A stretch of 64,000 bases of DNA, from the NCBI GenBank assembly GCA_010094045.1, contig ML986616.1, positions 124,001 through 188,000 on the forward strand, written 5' to 3'. Positions within the stretch are counted from its first letter, which is position 1, and each line of letters begins with the position of its first letter. Made by a program: the position numbers and the translations under genes. The notes below the pieces were generated by a model, which made no database searches, had not been told where the DNA came from, and worked only from the letters and a program-made list of their open reading frames with translations. Of this stretch, positions 34,304-46,105 are shown one piece after another. The DNA comes from Lojkania enalia (Eukaryota; Ascomycota; Dothideomycetes; Pleosporales).

Positions 34304-36413
34304 CTACAAAGCATTGGCTGCTTCCCTCGCCTTTTCAATCCGCCTCCTCTTCTTCCTCAAGTTCTCAGCCTCCTTGTCCCTTTTTTCCGTACCGTGCTCA
34401 ATTCTCTTAAGTAGCTTCCTCTTTCTCTGTGGTAACATCATTTTCAGTCTTTCCCTCTCTTCTGCCTCCTGTAGTTTTTTCTTTTCAGCTTTCTTCCGGA
34501 TCTCGGCCTTCTTCTCCTTAGCTGACAGGGTCTTATTTTCGGGTTCCACGCCAGCTGCTTCAGCCTCTAGTTCATGTTGGTGCTGTCGTCTTGCTACTTC
34601 AGTGTCTGAGACTTCAGATTCAGCTTCGGACTCAAAACCTTCCCAGTCGTCGTCGATAGGCTCATTCTCGTCGTCATCCTCATCTTCGTCATCATCGTTA
34701 GACATAACATCCATGCCCTCGCCGGCCTCAACAGAGCTATCGCGATCTACGATTGCGTCGATGTTCATTCCTTTTCCATCCACTGCAAGCGCGTCATCTG
34801 CGTCTGAGGCTTCCTCTTCCTCTTCTATCTCTTCCTCCTCGAATGATTCTGCTTCGCCTACCGGCTCCTGCTGCTCTAATGGGAGGGTCGGGTCGTACTC
34901 GCCCTTCTTCGGTTTGACCCAGGGGCTAAGATGGGGCGGTAGCTCGGCTCCAGGCGCATACAAATCCGGACGCAGCAGCTTTCCTTGATTGATACAATCC
35001 CACACCCATTGTGGCTGTACGTATGTTCTTCCGGGCATCGTCGATCGAGGCCACTGAGCCTTGGGGGGTGCGGCGCCACCGTTCACAGTTTCTGGGACGT
35101 CAGGTACTTCAGATAGTGCTCCGCTGGGGAGCGCCGGCCGATCAATGATCTGGTGGGTAATTGACGAGTCCGATTCCTTCGTTGTAAAGGCGCCTTCACC
35201 CAGCACGCCATCCCAACCAACCCTCTTACATCCAAATGCCTTCAGGATGAACTCCAATGGCGCTCGGGGTGTCTCGCGGGAGAGATAAAACGTAAAGGGT
35301 GCAAAAAGGGATGCGATCTCGGCACTACTGGCTTGAGGTTGAGGCAAAACATCAGCATCCTGAGCTGTTGTTTCGAACTTGTCAATCACATCTGTGTTGC
35401 CTTCTTCGTCTACCTGCACCAGCGCAGTCGAGGTTTCTTCTGCTTCGTCTTCTACGTTTTCCGAAGCAGTAAGCTTGTCCACCTCGGCTTGAGCTTTAGC
35501 GGACGTGGCGGCATCCGGAACCTTGCCGTTTGTCGCAGCTTCAGCACCGGAGATAGTTTTACCTTGGAGCTGGAAGGCGGCGAGCTCGGCGCCCTCCTCA
35601 TCGGCCTTTTTATCGAACTTAGGAGGGTAAACCAGACCGAAAGAAGTGTATAAGCGATAATTCACGAAGCCCAGCAGCGTGGTATAGAATTCGACGAAAG
35701 TGCCCATGATCCTGAAGTCAATGTCACCGGCGGTCCGCTGCACAAAGCGATATGGCACGAGCCACATGATGTCCTGGCCCTGTATCGTGGCCTGGTAGTA
35801 TATTCCCTTGATGGAGAGGAACGATTTTCGCAACGAGTGAGAGATGATGACATAGTGCTCAAACTCATGGCACAAGCGCTGGCAGAGGGTGATTGTCTTG
35901 GCAGGGATATGCTGGGAGGAAGGGAGGTTTGCAAAGAGGAACAGCATAGAGAGGGCGTCGTCCAGATCTCGCAGCGCATCAACGAAAGTCGGGTATCGCT
36001 CTTTGATGATGTGATCTAGCTTGATCTTGGGAATGAGGTTCTTCTCCAATCGCGCGGCATCGCCGACTTCTCCCCGCCCGAGGGCCCTTCCGATCTTCTT
36101 TGCGACCGCCTTATGTTCGCGGAACTTAGCGAGGAGGGGTTCATGGAGGAGATATTGGATGTCCTTGGTGTAGTAGTAGGTGGTGTTCGTGGTCGAGCCT
36201 TTGGAGACCTTCTTCTTGTTGCGCGGCTCTCGCGGGTAAATGCCCTTGAAGATACACAATCGGCGGAAGTCTGGCAGCGAAATCTGCAGCTTCTTAACGG
36301 CCCGTGTGCGCGAAATGTAATTTTTGGCGGCGCCAGAGGTTCCTGAGACGCAATTAGCAATGGCACGCAGGGATACTCCGACTACGCCTACCCTTCTTTT
36401 TTATGCGGCCCAT
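34304..36413 (-). CDS. NOP7: Pescadillo homolog, ribosome biogenesis protein
   Basis: Exons 36413..36392 and 36342..34304, with a 49-bp phase-1 intron; 686 aa. The N-terminus MGRIKKKG joins [19 protein letters not shown], the invariant Pescadillo start. The Pescadillo_N domain follows to about residue 290 ([33 protein letters not shown]). A BRCT domain lies around residues 350-470 ([40 protein letters not shown]). The C-terminus is a long acidic stretch then a Lys/Arg-rich coiled coil. In the PeBoW complex with Erb1 and Ytm1 it acts in the nucleolus on 27S pre-rRNA and 60S maturation. The first exon is only 22 bases, easily missed. Confidence 0.96.
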
Positions 36414-36666
36414 GTCCACGGAAAAGGGGGGAAATCCAAGGGCTTCGACGAGCTATGGCTGCAGAGCGAGGGCAGCCGTTGCGTCTGCTGCGGCTGCGGG
36501 ACAGAAAAAAAGTTGGAGTTCCGGCGGAAAGATTCACCGGTTGCCGGCTTGGCACCTCCGAGAGACCGCACTCGTCATCCGCTGAGGACACGCAAACGGG
36601 CCTCATATCAGGTTACAGGCTATGAAGGCGCCTCTACCGGCCATGGACGTCAACTCTATATGACAC
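36414..36666. promoter_or_regulatory. Divergent promoter of NOP7 and PIGU
   Basis: A 253-bp gap between two divergent start codons must hold both promoters and leaders. I see no clear TATA box or other motif. Confidence 0.5.
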
Positions 36667-38158
36667 ATGCCTCCTACCATGTTAATTGACCGGCAGAAAG
36701 CGCTGCTCTTTGCCGCTGCAGCGGCGGTGCGGCTGCTTCTATTCACAGCCTTCCCATCCTTGCCTAGTCTACTCGCCGGTCGTGTAGAAGTGTCTACCCC
36801 TGTGACAAGCTTTAAAAGGCGTATGCACCAAATTCAATGCACCAATATCGGAATTTGAATGCTAATATTAATCTAGTCCAAGAAGGCCTGTTCTTGTATA
36901 CCCACGATGTCTCTCCGTATGATGGAGGTGTCTACCACCAAGTATGATTCCCCATCCTGACTGAGCCAGTCGACCCGGACTTATTCTTGAAAGGCCCCGC
37001 TTCTACTTCCTCTCTTCTCCCTCCTCCCGAACACTTCATACTACCCGTTTGCGACCAATCTCGTCTACATCGCCGTTGATCTACTCGGAGCCAATGCCCT
37101 GATGCAGATTGCTGAATCCGGGCAATCAGCCACGACGAGGCTCTTTAAGTCGTCACGGAACGATTTACGCTGGAGTAGTGTTGCCATTGGCGCAGGGTAC
37201 GATACCGAAGCGATGTAGAGCCCCCGGCGGTTCGCTAACTTACTGCTACCAGCTTCCTATTCAATCCGTTCACGGTAGCAACATGTATTGCGCGCTCGAC
37301 GTCCGCGTTGGCTAATCTCTTCATTCTCATGGCCATGGCAAAGGCTTCCCAAGGGGCTAGTATTACCTTCGTATTTGCTCTATCCATCGCTGCATACCTC
37401 TCCATGCACCCCCTCCTTCTCTTCCCACCACTGCTGATCCTCTGCTATGATGCACGAGCCACCAGGTCAAGACAAGCCCCCAATGCCTTTACTTTCACAG
37501 CAATTTATGCCCTAGGTCTCGTAGTCTCTCTTGGAAGTTTGCTCTACATCTCGTCCGTTCTTACCAGCTCATGGGAATTTCTGGCATCTACCTATGGTGT
37601 CAGACTTCTCCTGCCAGACCTCACTCCCAATGTTGGACTCTGGTGGTACTTCTTCACTGAGATGTTTGATTCGTTTCGTGAGTTCTTCCTCGGCGTATTC
37701 TGGGTTCATGTCGCTTCATACATGCCGGGCTTGACTATTCGACTTCGAAAGCAACCGTTGTTCGTTGCTACAACATTGACCGGCATTTTTGCCATCTTCA
37801 CACCGTACCCTAGCATCGCTGATGCTGCTCTATACTTGTCATTGGTGCCATTGTTTAGACACCTATTTCCCCGTAAGTCAAAGTCAATATACGCTAGTAT
37901 GTTTGTTAACATGTTGCAGTCATGAGGTATACTTTCCTAGCGTCATCCACAATACTATACGCCTCATTTCTCGGTCCGGCATTCTACTATCTGTGGATCT
38001 ACGCTGGTTCTGGGAATGCCAACTTTTTCTACGCCATCACTCTCGTGTGGAGTCTTGGACTGTCCGTTGTTGTTGGGGATTCGCTCTACGCAGCGCTGCG
38101 AGACGAGCTTGATGTGGAACGGCCAGAATTACGGGGTAAAGAAGTGAAAAGAATTTAA
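36667..38158 (+). CDS. PIGU: GPI transamidase subunit PIG-U/Gab1
   Basis: Five exons, 36667..36820, 36877..36941, 36994..37196, 37253..37872 and 37920..38158, all GT-AG with matching phases; 426 aa, close to the family length. Many hydrophobic segments. The family signature LQEGLFLYTHDVSPYDGGVY spans the exon 1-2 junction. APLLLPLFSLLPN, FLFNPFTVATCIARST and LGPAFYYLWIYAGSGNANFF match other conserved PIG-U blocks. It is an ER membrane subunit of the complex that attaches GPI anchors to proteins and is thought to help recognise the GPI lipid. The ATG at 36679 is an alternative start. Confidence 0.93.
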
Positions 38159-38713
38159 GAAAAGATTTATGTTGCATATAATCGCGCATATTGTATGTCT
38201 AGAATCTGGGGACGATTTCCGTGTTCGTTCACAGCTCCTTGAATGCCTCCTAGCTAGAGTGGTATACTGACGACCTACCCCACCCCTAAATGCATTTTTG
38301 TAGTATGAGGATCTACAAGCCACCTGTGCACGTAGTACGTCCCTCCCGTCATGGATGTGCGATCGTTTCGTCTCGCCATTAGAATGGAATCTAGTGTGTT
38401 CGTCGGGATCACTAAGTGGTTGGCAGTCTTGTTTATCACTGATGAGGGACTGGGACCAGCAACTTGAAACATAAGCAGTAGATTAACCCCAACATAAAAC
38501 CAATATTAGGTCTCAATACTCTTGCCCTACGAGACAGAAGTGAGGACGCAAAAGTAGATAACAACCGACTATTTCTAACAGACCGCGGTCTTGAGTTAGG
38601 GACAAGAAACACGTAAATGCCTTATTAGGCAATACGAGCCTCATTGAACATAAATATCCACTTCATGAAGTGAAGTCAACCGTCAAAAGCTGTACTTCCT
38701 CCATCTAGATCTC
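38159..38713. other. Intergenic 3' flanks
   Basis: About 550 bp between converging genes. I see nothing to annotate. Confidence 0.5.
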
Positions 38714-39562
38714 CTACGTTTGAGAGCACCCCAGCACCCTTCCCTCCACGGCCTCCCCCCATTCCACGATTCCTCCTTTTTTTACAAGCACAACCTCTTT
38801 CTCCTTCAGAACATCGGGAACCTTTACCAGCCCTGTCCTCCGTACTTCCTTCTTCTCTAAAACTTCGACAATTACTTCCCTCCTCTCTTCCCTCGCCCCT
38901 CCAACCTTCCCAGCTAGGAAATTGTTCATCCAGGAATTGCGGAAAGCCACATAGCCCGGTCCAAGACACAACGCAATATGCACGTCCACCCTGCCCTTGA
39001 CTGTTGAAAAAGCCACCAACTCATCCGCCATCCTATTCACAATCCCAGGAATCTTGTGCTCGTACCTCGCATGCTCCCACGCACCGCCCTTGGGCTGCCA
39101 TATGACCCTGACATCCCACTTCACGGCCTTCCCCACCCACGCATACTTCTTGACAAGCTTTCTCATATGCACCTGTAGTTTTCGCGCCCAGTGCTCGGCG
39201 ATGAAGACCTGTGGAAGCGCTTTGAATTTCACGACCACGCGGAGCTCGATGCCGTGAGTGAAGAGGAAAGATTCGTATTCTCGGCCTTCCTGGAAGCGGT
39301 ATGCGGCTAGAGCGAGCAGCGCAGCGCTACCGCGGTAGACAGGATGGATTTCCACGGTTGTAGCGCTAATTTCGTAGCTCTTGGAGGTGAAAGGTAGGCC
39401 TGCGTTTGTGGCCGGGTGGGTGGGAGAGACAGTGGCGGCATAGATATTGTTACGCAGTTCTGGTGGGAAGGCTGGGAGGAGGAGGCGCGGCTCCAACTTG
39501 CTATGGTCTTGTTTGATTGTGCTCATTTTTTGGGTTTTGGGTGTAGTTGGATTGAGGGTCAT
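38714..39562 (-). CDS. Hypothetical protein (LPPELRNxIY-type N-terminus)
   Basis: Single exon, 282 aa. The opening LLPAFPPELRNNIYAATV resembles the short domain at the start of many uncharacterised fungal proteins sometimes grouped with F-box-like or 2EXR proteins. The rest (ALLALAAYRFQEGREYESFL, RMADELVAFSTVKGRVDVHI) has no motif I can name. No signal peptide or membrane segment is evident. A second ATG in frame at residue 13 could be the start. Function unknown. Confidence 0.6.
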   Translation of the reverse strand: MTLNPTTPKTQKMSTIKQDHSKLEPRLLLPAFPPELRNNIYAATVSPTHPATNAGLPFTSKSYEISATTVEIHPVYRGSAALLALAAYRFQEGREYESFLFTHGIELRVVVKFKALPQVFIAEHWARKLQVHMRKLVKKYAWVGKAVKWDVRVIWQPKGGAWEHARYEHKIPGIVNRMADELVAFSTVKGRVDVHIALCLGPGYVAFRNSWMNNFLAGKVGGAREERREVIVEVLEKKEVRRTGLVKVPDVLKEKEVVLVKKGGIVEWGEAVEGRVLGCSQT

Positions 39563-41690
39563 ATTCGTGCTGCGGTGAATGGTGGATGGCTGAGAGAATT
39601 TGAGTTTTTGGGGAGGCTGGACGGGCGGTGATATTGATCACTGCTATTGTGCGGTACTCGGCACAATAATCAGTGGCTGAACAACGCCGAGCCGAGTCTA
39701 GGTGAATAGTGGAAATCACGTGCGCTGGGTATCGATGATGAAAATTCGGATAGGAGCACAATACTGGTTGTAAACGAGTCAAAACTAAGCTTCAGTTAAT
39801 GAGGGACTGAAAATAAAGGCGAAGCTGAATTACTGGTGAATCTTTAAGGGTTAGATGTAGCGTATTCTTCTCGCAGCAGAAATTTTCGAGGCTGCACGGT
39901 TGTGGATCCTCGGTTCGGGTTCGGCGGTGCGCATTTTCGCCTCCAGTCTTTTCTACATCGTGAAATTGCACATAAAGTCTATTAGTGCTTCACAAGGAAA
40001 ATCCCGAGATGTACTATTATATCTATATTATATAATTAGTTATTATAACTAAAATAGAGAATATTCTTTTCCTGTTTCAGAACCTAATTAGGGTACGATA
40101 TAAAATTGCATGACCTACCATCCTAGTTATTGCGTATTCGGACAAATATTTTTTATTAGATTAGGGTTAGAATTGGTAAATTGGGCTCTGATGTATAAGA
40201 GCCTCAAGTGGCCATCCAAGGTTTATTCCACCATTTCGACCAATCTGCGGGAGAATGGGATAAACAAAACTCAAGTGTGTAGCACGATGTTTACGCCATT
40301 GTTCAAAATCATTCAAAATTTGGGAACATGGAAGAAAACGGACGGTTAGCAATGTTTAAATGTTTTTCAGACCATGGTTTGACTCATTAGGTGGAGTGGC
40401 GCGGGTGCTATGTCTGAGCCACTACGCGATGACCAAGTGGATCATGATTTGAACTCTGAGGGACAACTATTAAGAGATATCTATAGGTATAGTTTTTCTT
40501 AAAAACAGAATAAGCATCTCAGTGCACTATAGGCGTAATAATAAGAGTATGGGAGAGAAATCAAAGCGGTGAAATTCCGCAGTGCATTGTATGTACTTGT
40601 ATATTACTGTCCCCTAAGCCATATGTTGACTCAAGCATCAGCAAAAGCAGCGAAGCAAACAACCACATTCCCGTCGACCCACTAAACGCCCCCCAAATCG
40701 TCAAAAATATTTCATCCCAAAATTATCACCTTACACAGCGACAAGAACAGGGCAATTTCGTAACATGACACGTACACACCCGACGCCCCCAAACTCTACT
40801 GTCCATGCGCGCTGCAAAACTTGTCTTTCGCAGGAATGCCATGCGCCTGAAATTCAGCATCGGCCACCTTTTCCCGGGCTGAAACACGCATGCAGAATGC
40901 GTAAGCTTCTTACATATGTACGAGTGCTGGATAGGTAGTAGATAACATAGGTTGCATTGGGATCGAGGGAGCACAAACCAGGGCCATATCCCAGCCACCA
41001 ATGTCCATGTAGACAGAGCGGCGCAAGTTTACCAGGGAAAACTATGGTAGCATAGTTATGCTTTGGTTTACTGCGGTTCCTGGCTACCAATGGATTGCTA
41101 CCTAATGCCGCTAAAAGATCGTAATCCACGAACGAGATGTAGGAGCCGCCGTATGTGGCTATTAGCAAAACACACGTGTCCACGACGCCTGCCCAGAGTT
41201 TCAAGGTTCAAAGAAACGCAAGTCAGCAATCGAAACCATCTATGTAGTGCCTTAGTCACCCCGGCGAGATAGCAGAGGACGCAGACGTCTACAAGAATAA
41301 TAAAACGTAGCCATACTACTACGCAAACAATCCAACCCATCCCAGGGAAAAAAAGTTCAAAGTAAAGAAAAACGCCGTCTAACTATGCTTCCCGTCTCAA
41401 AATCCAACATGATTTCTCAAACTCTACCCAGTATGGTCAAACGCCACAACTCCCTCCCTTTCCTCGTATTTGATATTTTTGCCAATTGGTTCCGTTACAG
41501 GGTATTATTCACACGAAGCAAAAAAAAAATCCGGGATTACTAGTAGTATAGTGATAGGAAAACGATGCCGCCAAGTGTTAGAAATCAGTACGATTGTGAT
41601 ACCGGTTTTCGGGGCATTGGCCGAGGAAATAGAAGAGCAGTGCGAGGAATGACGGTTGATTGGCTATCTGCATCGTGCTGGGGCGGAATC
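39563..41690. other. Long intergenic stretch
   Basis: About 2.1 kb, very AT-rich near 40010-40110 and 40480-40560. ORFs here are short and without motifs. It could hold unrecognised relics or a noncoding RNA, but I see no support for either. Confidence 0.5.
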
Positions 41691-42932
41691 CTAATATGAT
41701 GGGGGTGGTTGCTGCCAGTGGCGATTGAGTTCCCCCTTGAACGGTTCGCCCTTGACGGGCTTCCAGACCTCCTTATGATCCCTCTTGGCCCAGTACTCGT
41801 CGAACCACATGGCGCACTTGCCGCCAGTCCAGCAGCCCGCGAAATGAACGAGGAGATCGCCGTCGCGGTAGCCCATCCAATCATCGCCGTTGGCGTAAGC
41901 GTCGAATTTACGCATTGGGTAGAGACCCACGTGATTTCGCACAAGCTGATGTTCCAACATTAGGTGTTTGAGAGCATCCTGCTCGGCACGGGCTATCGCC
42001 GGGTCCATCAACTTTGTATCCGTCATGATTTCGAGGAGGTATCTAGTGAAGGCGGTGCGGCGGAAGAATATACTGCCGGTGTTAACACTCTGGTGATCTT
42101 GTGTGACCAGAATATCAACGTCTTCGACGCGGTATTCGCTAGGTGTGGTAACGTTGGTCGGATTTTTCTCAATCACCCCGTCGAGGATGGGGAAATCGGT
42201 CAAGATGCCTTTCTTGACGGATTCAGGCGCGAGGATCTCCTGAACTAGATCGTATTCGGAATTCATAATGACGATGTCGGTGTCGATGAGCCACACCCAT
42301 TCGGCGTTAGGGTACTGATAGAAGGCTTCAGCGACGGCAGGAATTTTGGACCAAGTCTGCGAGACATTGTTAATTACAGTTATCATACCAAGGTGAGTTG
42401 TACGGGATGTAGCGGGAAGCAAAGCGGAACGCACCCTATGCGACTTTCCAATATCGTAACGGCCGGTATTGATGTACATGTTTGTATAGCCATGCTTCTC
42501 GCAATAGGCCTTACGGTCTTCTAGCACGCGCTCCACGACGTTCGGGATGGCGCCATTGTGTCCTCCGCCATCGCTTGCGGTCAAGACGATGACATCTCGG
42601 TTTCGCGGGACCTTAGCGTAGCCCTTCCAGCCTTTTGCTGAGGGAGGGACGTCGAAATTCCACTCCGGCTGCGCTTTGAAGTATCCAGGTTGTGGGCGAT
42701 CGTTGTTGTCCTCCTTAGGGGCTATCACCTCTGCCGGACCGTAATTTCGATAATATTCGTAGGGCACGTCGCCGAAGAACTTGAAAAGGATGACGAAAAT
42801 AACGACGATACAGACGCCGAGTATAATAGACCTAGAGATGGTTGGTGAGCCTAGCGTTGCGCGAGAGAGAGCGGGTGTCGTGACGGACACATGCGGAACG
42901 TACCTGCGAGGTGCTACCTGGAATGCCTGCAT
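41691..42932 (-). CDS. GT34 glycosyltransferase (Mnn10/Mnn11/Gma12-like)
   Basis: A type II membrane protein: a short N-terminus, then one TM (SIILGVCIVVIFVILFKFF), then a lumenal catalytic domain with VIVLTASDGGGHN, the DxD motif in WVWLIDTDIVIMN, QDALKHLM and HFAGCW. These are typical of the GMA12/MNN10 family, which adds mannose or galactose in the Golgi; yeast Mnn10/Mnn11 extend alpha-1,6-mannan. A GT-AG intron at 42434-42357 (78 bp, phase 0) lies between KSHR and TWSKIP. It is a multiple of three with no stop, so it reads through and can be mistaken for coding. A second such intron (about 72 bp, GTACGT to CTAG) probably separates MQAFQVAPRR from the TM. The start is taken at 42932; the frame is open further upstream to 43157 but without family support. 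Confidence 0.88.
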   Translation of the reverse strand: MQAFQVAPRRYVPHVSVTTPALSRATLGSPTISRSIILGVCIVVIFVILFKFFGDVPYEYYRNYGPAEVIAPKEDNNDRPQPGYFKAQPEWNFDVPPSAKGWKGYAKVPRNRDVIVLTASDGGGHNGAIPNVVERVLEDRKAYCEKHGYTNMYINTGRYDIGKSHRVRSALLPATSRTTHLGMITVINNVSQTWSKIPAVAEAFYQYPNAEWVWLIDTDIVIMNSEYDLVQEILAPESVKKGILTDFPILDGVIEKNPTNVTTPSEYRVEDVDILVTQDHQSVNTGSIFFRRTAFTRYLLEIMTDTKLMDPAIARAEQDALKHLMLEHQLVRNHVGLYPMRKFDAYANGDDWMGYRDGDLLVHFAGCWTGGKCAMWFDEYWAKRDHKEVWKPVKGEPFKGELNRHWQQPPPSY

Positions 42933-44892
42933 TTTGTTGGACGAAGAAGTTGCGGCCCAAGACTCAGAAAGCCGGTAGACTGCCCAGCATGAAGGAACGC
43001 AGAGCGACACCTCAACTGCTTTTGAAGGGCGGGCAAAGGATTTCGCTGGAACTGGCAAGGGAACAAGGGGACAGCACAGGAGATGACAGAAATGCACCTT
43101 AAGTTCAAAGCCAAGGGTCCGCATGTCTCTGGCTGAGATGGATGTTTCCGCTCCCAATCACGTTTGCCGAACCGGCCTATTAGAGCCCATCCGCGCGTGT
43201 CATTTGGTTTCATTTCGGCGTGAGTTCCAATTACCTCGCAAAAATACAGCCTTTCATTAGTCGTATTCCTGCCTTCGGCCGTGCTTTGAACCACTCAGCG
43301 CGATCAGCGTCAGCCATGGGTACGTTGGGACGGCACCCCCCCCGAATCGAGTCTCAACGCAGCCACCCATCCCTTGCAAAGCCTCCCAGTAGTTATTTAA
43401 GGCCGTGGCCTCGATCCCTTTTGTCTGCGCGACACCGGTGCATGCCTTCAGGTGAGGACAGGATCCCTTTATTCCGCAACGCTTGGTGATCAGCAGCGAA
43501 GTCGAAATAGCGCCTTCGTGGAAATGGAGATTATCGCTTTGCCTGCCAGTTCAATCTCGTCTTCCCGCCGCTGCATCTGCACAGCTGAGGGAACGGTGAG
43601 TAACCAGCGCCAGAGTGGGACGTTAGCAGTGGCGCGTCGACGCAACGTCCGGTATTGCTACTCGGGCTGCTTCCGTCATTCGATGGCGTGAAATCGTCAC
43701 TGGAGCACTCTATTGAACATAGGGCTGTCTATTTATAGATCAGGAGACTGTCAACCAAAATCGCATCTTTGCATTGATGGTTGGCAAGTCAGCACCACTC
43801 CGGTTCTTCAGGCAAAAGGCTTACCGTACCACACGTGTACCAATGGAGCAAACCGTGGAAGCTAGCGCGAGTGCCTTCGTGCGGCCATGTCTGGTTGCGA
43901 ATCAAGCCTCGTGGATGAAGGATATTTCCTCGTCGTACGATTCGTCCTACGCTATACGTGATCGAGGCTCGCTACTCGCCATGCTTTGCCGCTGCCGCTC
44001 CTCCAAAGCTTGTCGAAGCTTGTCGCACAATAAGATGACCTCTTGTACAGTACCATCCTAGATGCTAGTGGGGGTGCGATGGAGGGGACAACAACAAGAA
44101 AGTCCAAGTGGTTGATTGGGATGGCCTGCGCCTTGTGCTCTCACGCACTTCCGATTTCGGCAGCCGCAACATCATGATTATTCATCGCCTCCAGCCCTCC
44201 AAGATTCTAACCAAATATGCTGAAAACGTAATCATCTGAATCGGCCTATTCAGTTAAGGCTCAGGCACGCTTTTGACCTAAAGACCAGTTCTAGATGGGT
44301 CTCATTCACGATGACACAGCATTGCACCCCGCTCAAGGAACAGTCTTAACAAATATACAGTTAGAAAAAAAGTAGCATGAATAAAACGTATACTATCGCT
44401 TCACCGGAATCGGTCACGGATATGCAAGAGATACGATCTATTGAAGCCCAGTATTTTTCAAATATGGAACCATTGCACGGTGTCTCGGGGCTAGAGCAAC
44501 CACAGAAATAAACCAAATGAAGAAAGAAAGCGTTGAGATGCGCAATGGTCGACCTTTTCCATTCACGGCCCTTCTATTAGAACTCTTCTTTAAGATACAA
44601 CATCCGTCACTCATTCGAGTGCTTTTCTCGTCGATCTAGCAGACCTTTATTCCCTTAGACCGCAGCCAAAATACCCCAGCCGCATGCCAAGTACTAATAA
44701 ATCACCGGTACGACCCTGATGGCTACGTCATCCCCTAGCATCGGTCCTTAGGTTGAGTCAAAAGATATGTTTTTTTTTTTTTTTTGGAATGTATTCATAT
44801 TACAGAATATGCAATGATAACCTGCCCAACCTATTTACAAATCTCCGACCGCAACTTCTTTTTATACCCCAGCGAATCCATGTTTGCGGCCC
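42933..44892. other. Intergenic
   Basis: About 1.9 kb: the upstream region of the GT34 gene and the 3' flank of the secreted protein gene. It includes a run of 16 T at 44770-44785. Small ORFs have no motif. No RNA gene seen. Confidence 0.5.
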
Positions 44893-46105
44893 TTACGGCG
44901 CGTCGGGGAGTAAGCTAACAGTCCTAGTAATAGTCTCGGTTCTTGTAACCATTGGACCGGTGACCGTGACGGTGGTCGTCTTGGTTGCATCTGCGATGCC
45001 GGATGTGATGAGGCACGAGCACGCGGACGAAATATCGCCGGCTCCGCCGGGCATGTTGAGGGAGATGTTGACCTGGCGCTTCTTGACTGGGAGTTCTTCG
45101 GGGCAGGATGCGTCGTAGAAGGTATACGGGGACATTGGGTTGTAGTTGACGTTGTCAGACCTGAGCGCATGTTAAAAATGAAGTGCTAAGAGATGTAGAT
45201 GGGACGCCACTTACGCGTAAACATCAAAGAGCATGCAATTGGCTTCTCCGTATCCGAAGCTCTTGCACTTGCTGTCGGCTCTGCAGGCTGCCGAGCAAGC
45301 GGTCCAGGTGTTCATTGTGCCGCTTGAATCGAAGTAGTAAGCTGCAGTGGTCTTTGTATATCCGACGAGTCCACAGCCGGCGGATGGGGTCGGTGTTCTG
45401 TATGTCTGTCAGGCTTTTCACTATACGAATAAAAATCGAAAAATTAACTCACGGCGAAGGAGACGAAGATGATGGGGTGGGAGTCTGCGTTGAAGATGGG
45501 GGTTTTGGGGTAGATGAAGGAGGTTTTGGTGTGGATGAAGGAGGTTTTGGTGTGGATGAAGGAGGTTTTGGTGTGGATGAAGGAGGTTTTGGTGTGGATG
45601 AAGGAGGTCGTGGAGTAGACGAAGGAGGTCGCGGAGTTGAGGATCCAGGCCGCGGGGTTGAAGACGGAGGATACAGCGTTACGATAATAGTTGTCCTAGT
45701 CGTAGTCGTTCCTCCAGCTGTAGAGGTTGCAGTTTTAGTTGCGGTGCCTCCTTTCAATATACTACTACAAAACAATAAAGCTTCCGGCGTGTGCCCGACA
45801 AAGGCGTCCAGTCCGCATTTCTCGACTGAAGAACAGTTAGTCTAGTATTCTTCTAGGTAGGAGCCTCACCCACGATCTATCGGATCAACGGGAAAGACAG
45901 TGATCGTCTGCCTGGGGGGACCAATTGAAAACCATGGAGGTTGGGGATCTCGAGGTTGAAGAGAAGGAACAGTACCATCCGGACCACCCCCCGACCACGG
46001 CGGTAGAGTCGTCGTAGGACGCGGCGGCCACCATTGTCTTTGCTCAATCACTGCTGCATTTGCGCTTGCAGCAATAGCAGCTGCAGCCAGTAGTGCACCT
46101 CTCAT
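44893..46105 (-). CDS. Secreted mucin-like protein with a PAN/apple-like domain
   Basis: Four exons: 46105..45874, 45825..45453, 45397..45215 and 45160..44893, phases consistent; 351 aa. Signal peptide MRGALLAAAAIAASANA. Then a Pro/Trp-rich stretch, CGLDAFVGHTPEALLFC, a Thr-rich part and a Ser/Thr/Pro repeat with a seven-residue period (PSSTPKP), encoded by a 21-bp minisatellite. Exon 3 is a Cys-rich unit: CGLVGYTKTTAAYYFDSSGT, TWTACSAACRADSKCKSFGY, ANCMLFD. It looks like a PAN/apple domain, known to bind protein or carbohydrate. The tail holds Cys pairs and ends without a GPI-like hydrophobic stretch. Probably an O-glycosylated wall or extracellular protein. The exon 1 donor GTGGGT is chosen on phase, as a nearby GTGAGG breaks the frame. 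Confidence 0.8.
45492..45662. repeat. 21-bp minisatellite in the mucin-like gene
   Basis: Four identical 21-bp units run at 45516-45599 (unit on plus strand GAAGGAGGTTTTGGTGTGGA plus T). A 24-base variant precedes them and three diverged units follow. Each unit keeps the reading frame and encodes a Ser-Thr-Pro-Lys/Arg-Pro-Pro-Ser heptad. Identical central units and diverged edges are typical of recent slippage or unequal exchange. Confidence 0.93.

Noticed and set aside
34263..34988. 241-aa Ser-rich ORF on the plus strand
   Set aside because: Antisense shadow of the acidic C-terminus of NOP7.
45183..45845. 220-aa ORF with repeated GFGVDEG on the plus strand
   Set aside because: Antisense reading of the minisatellite in the secreted mucin-like gene.
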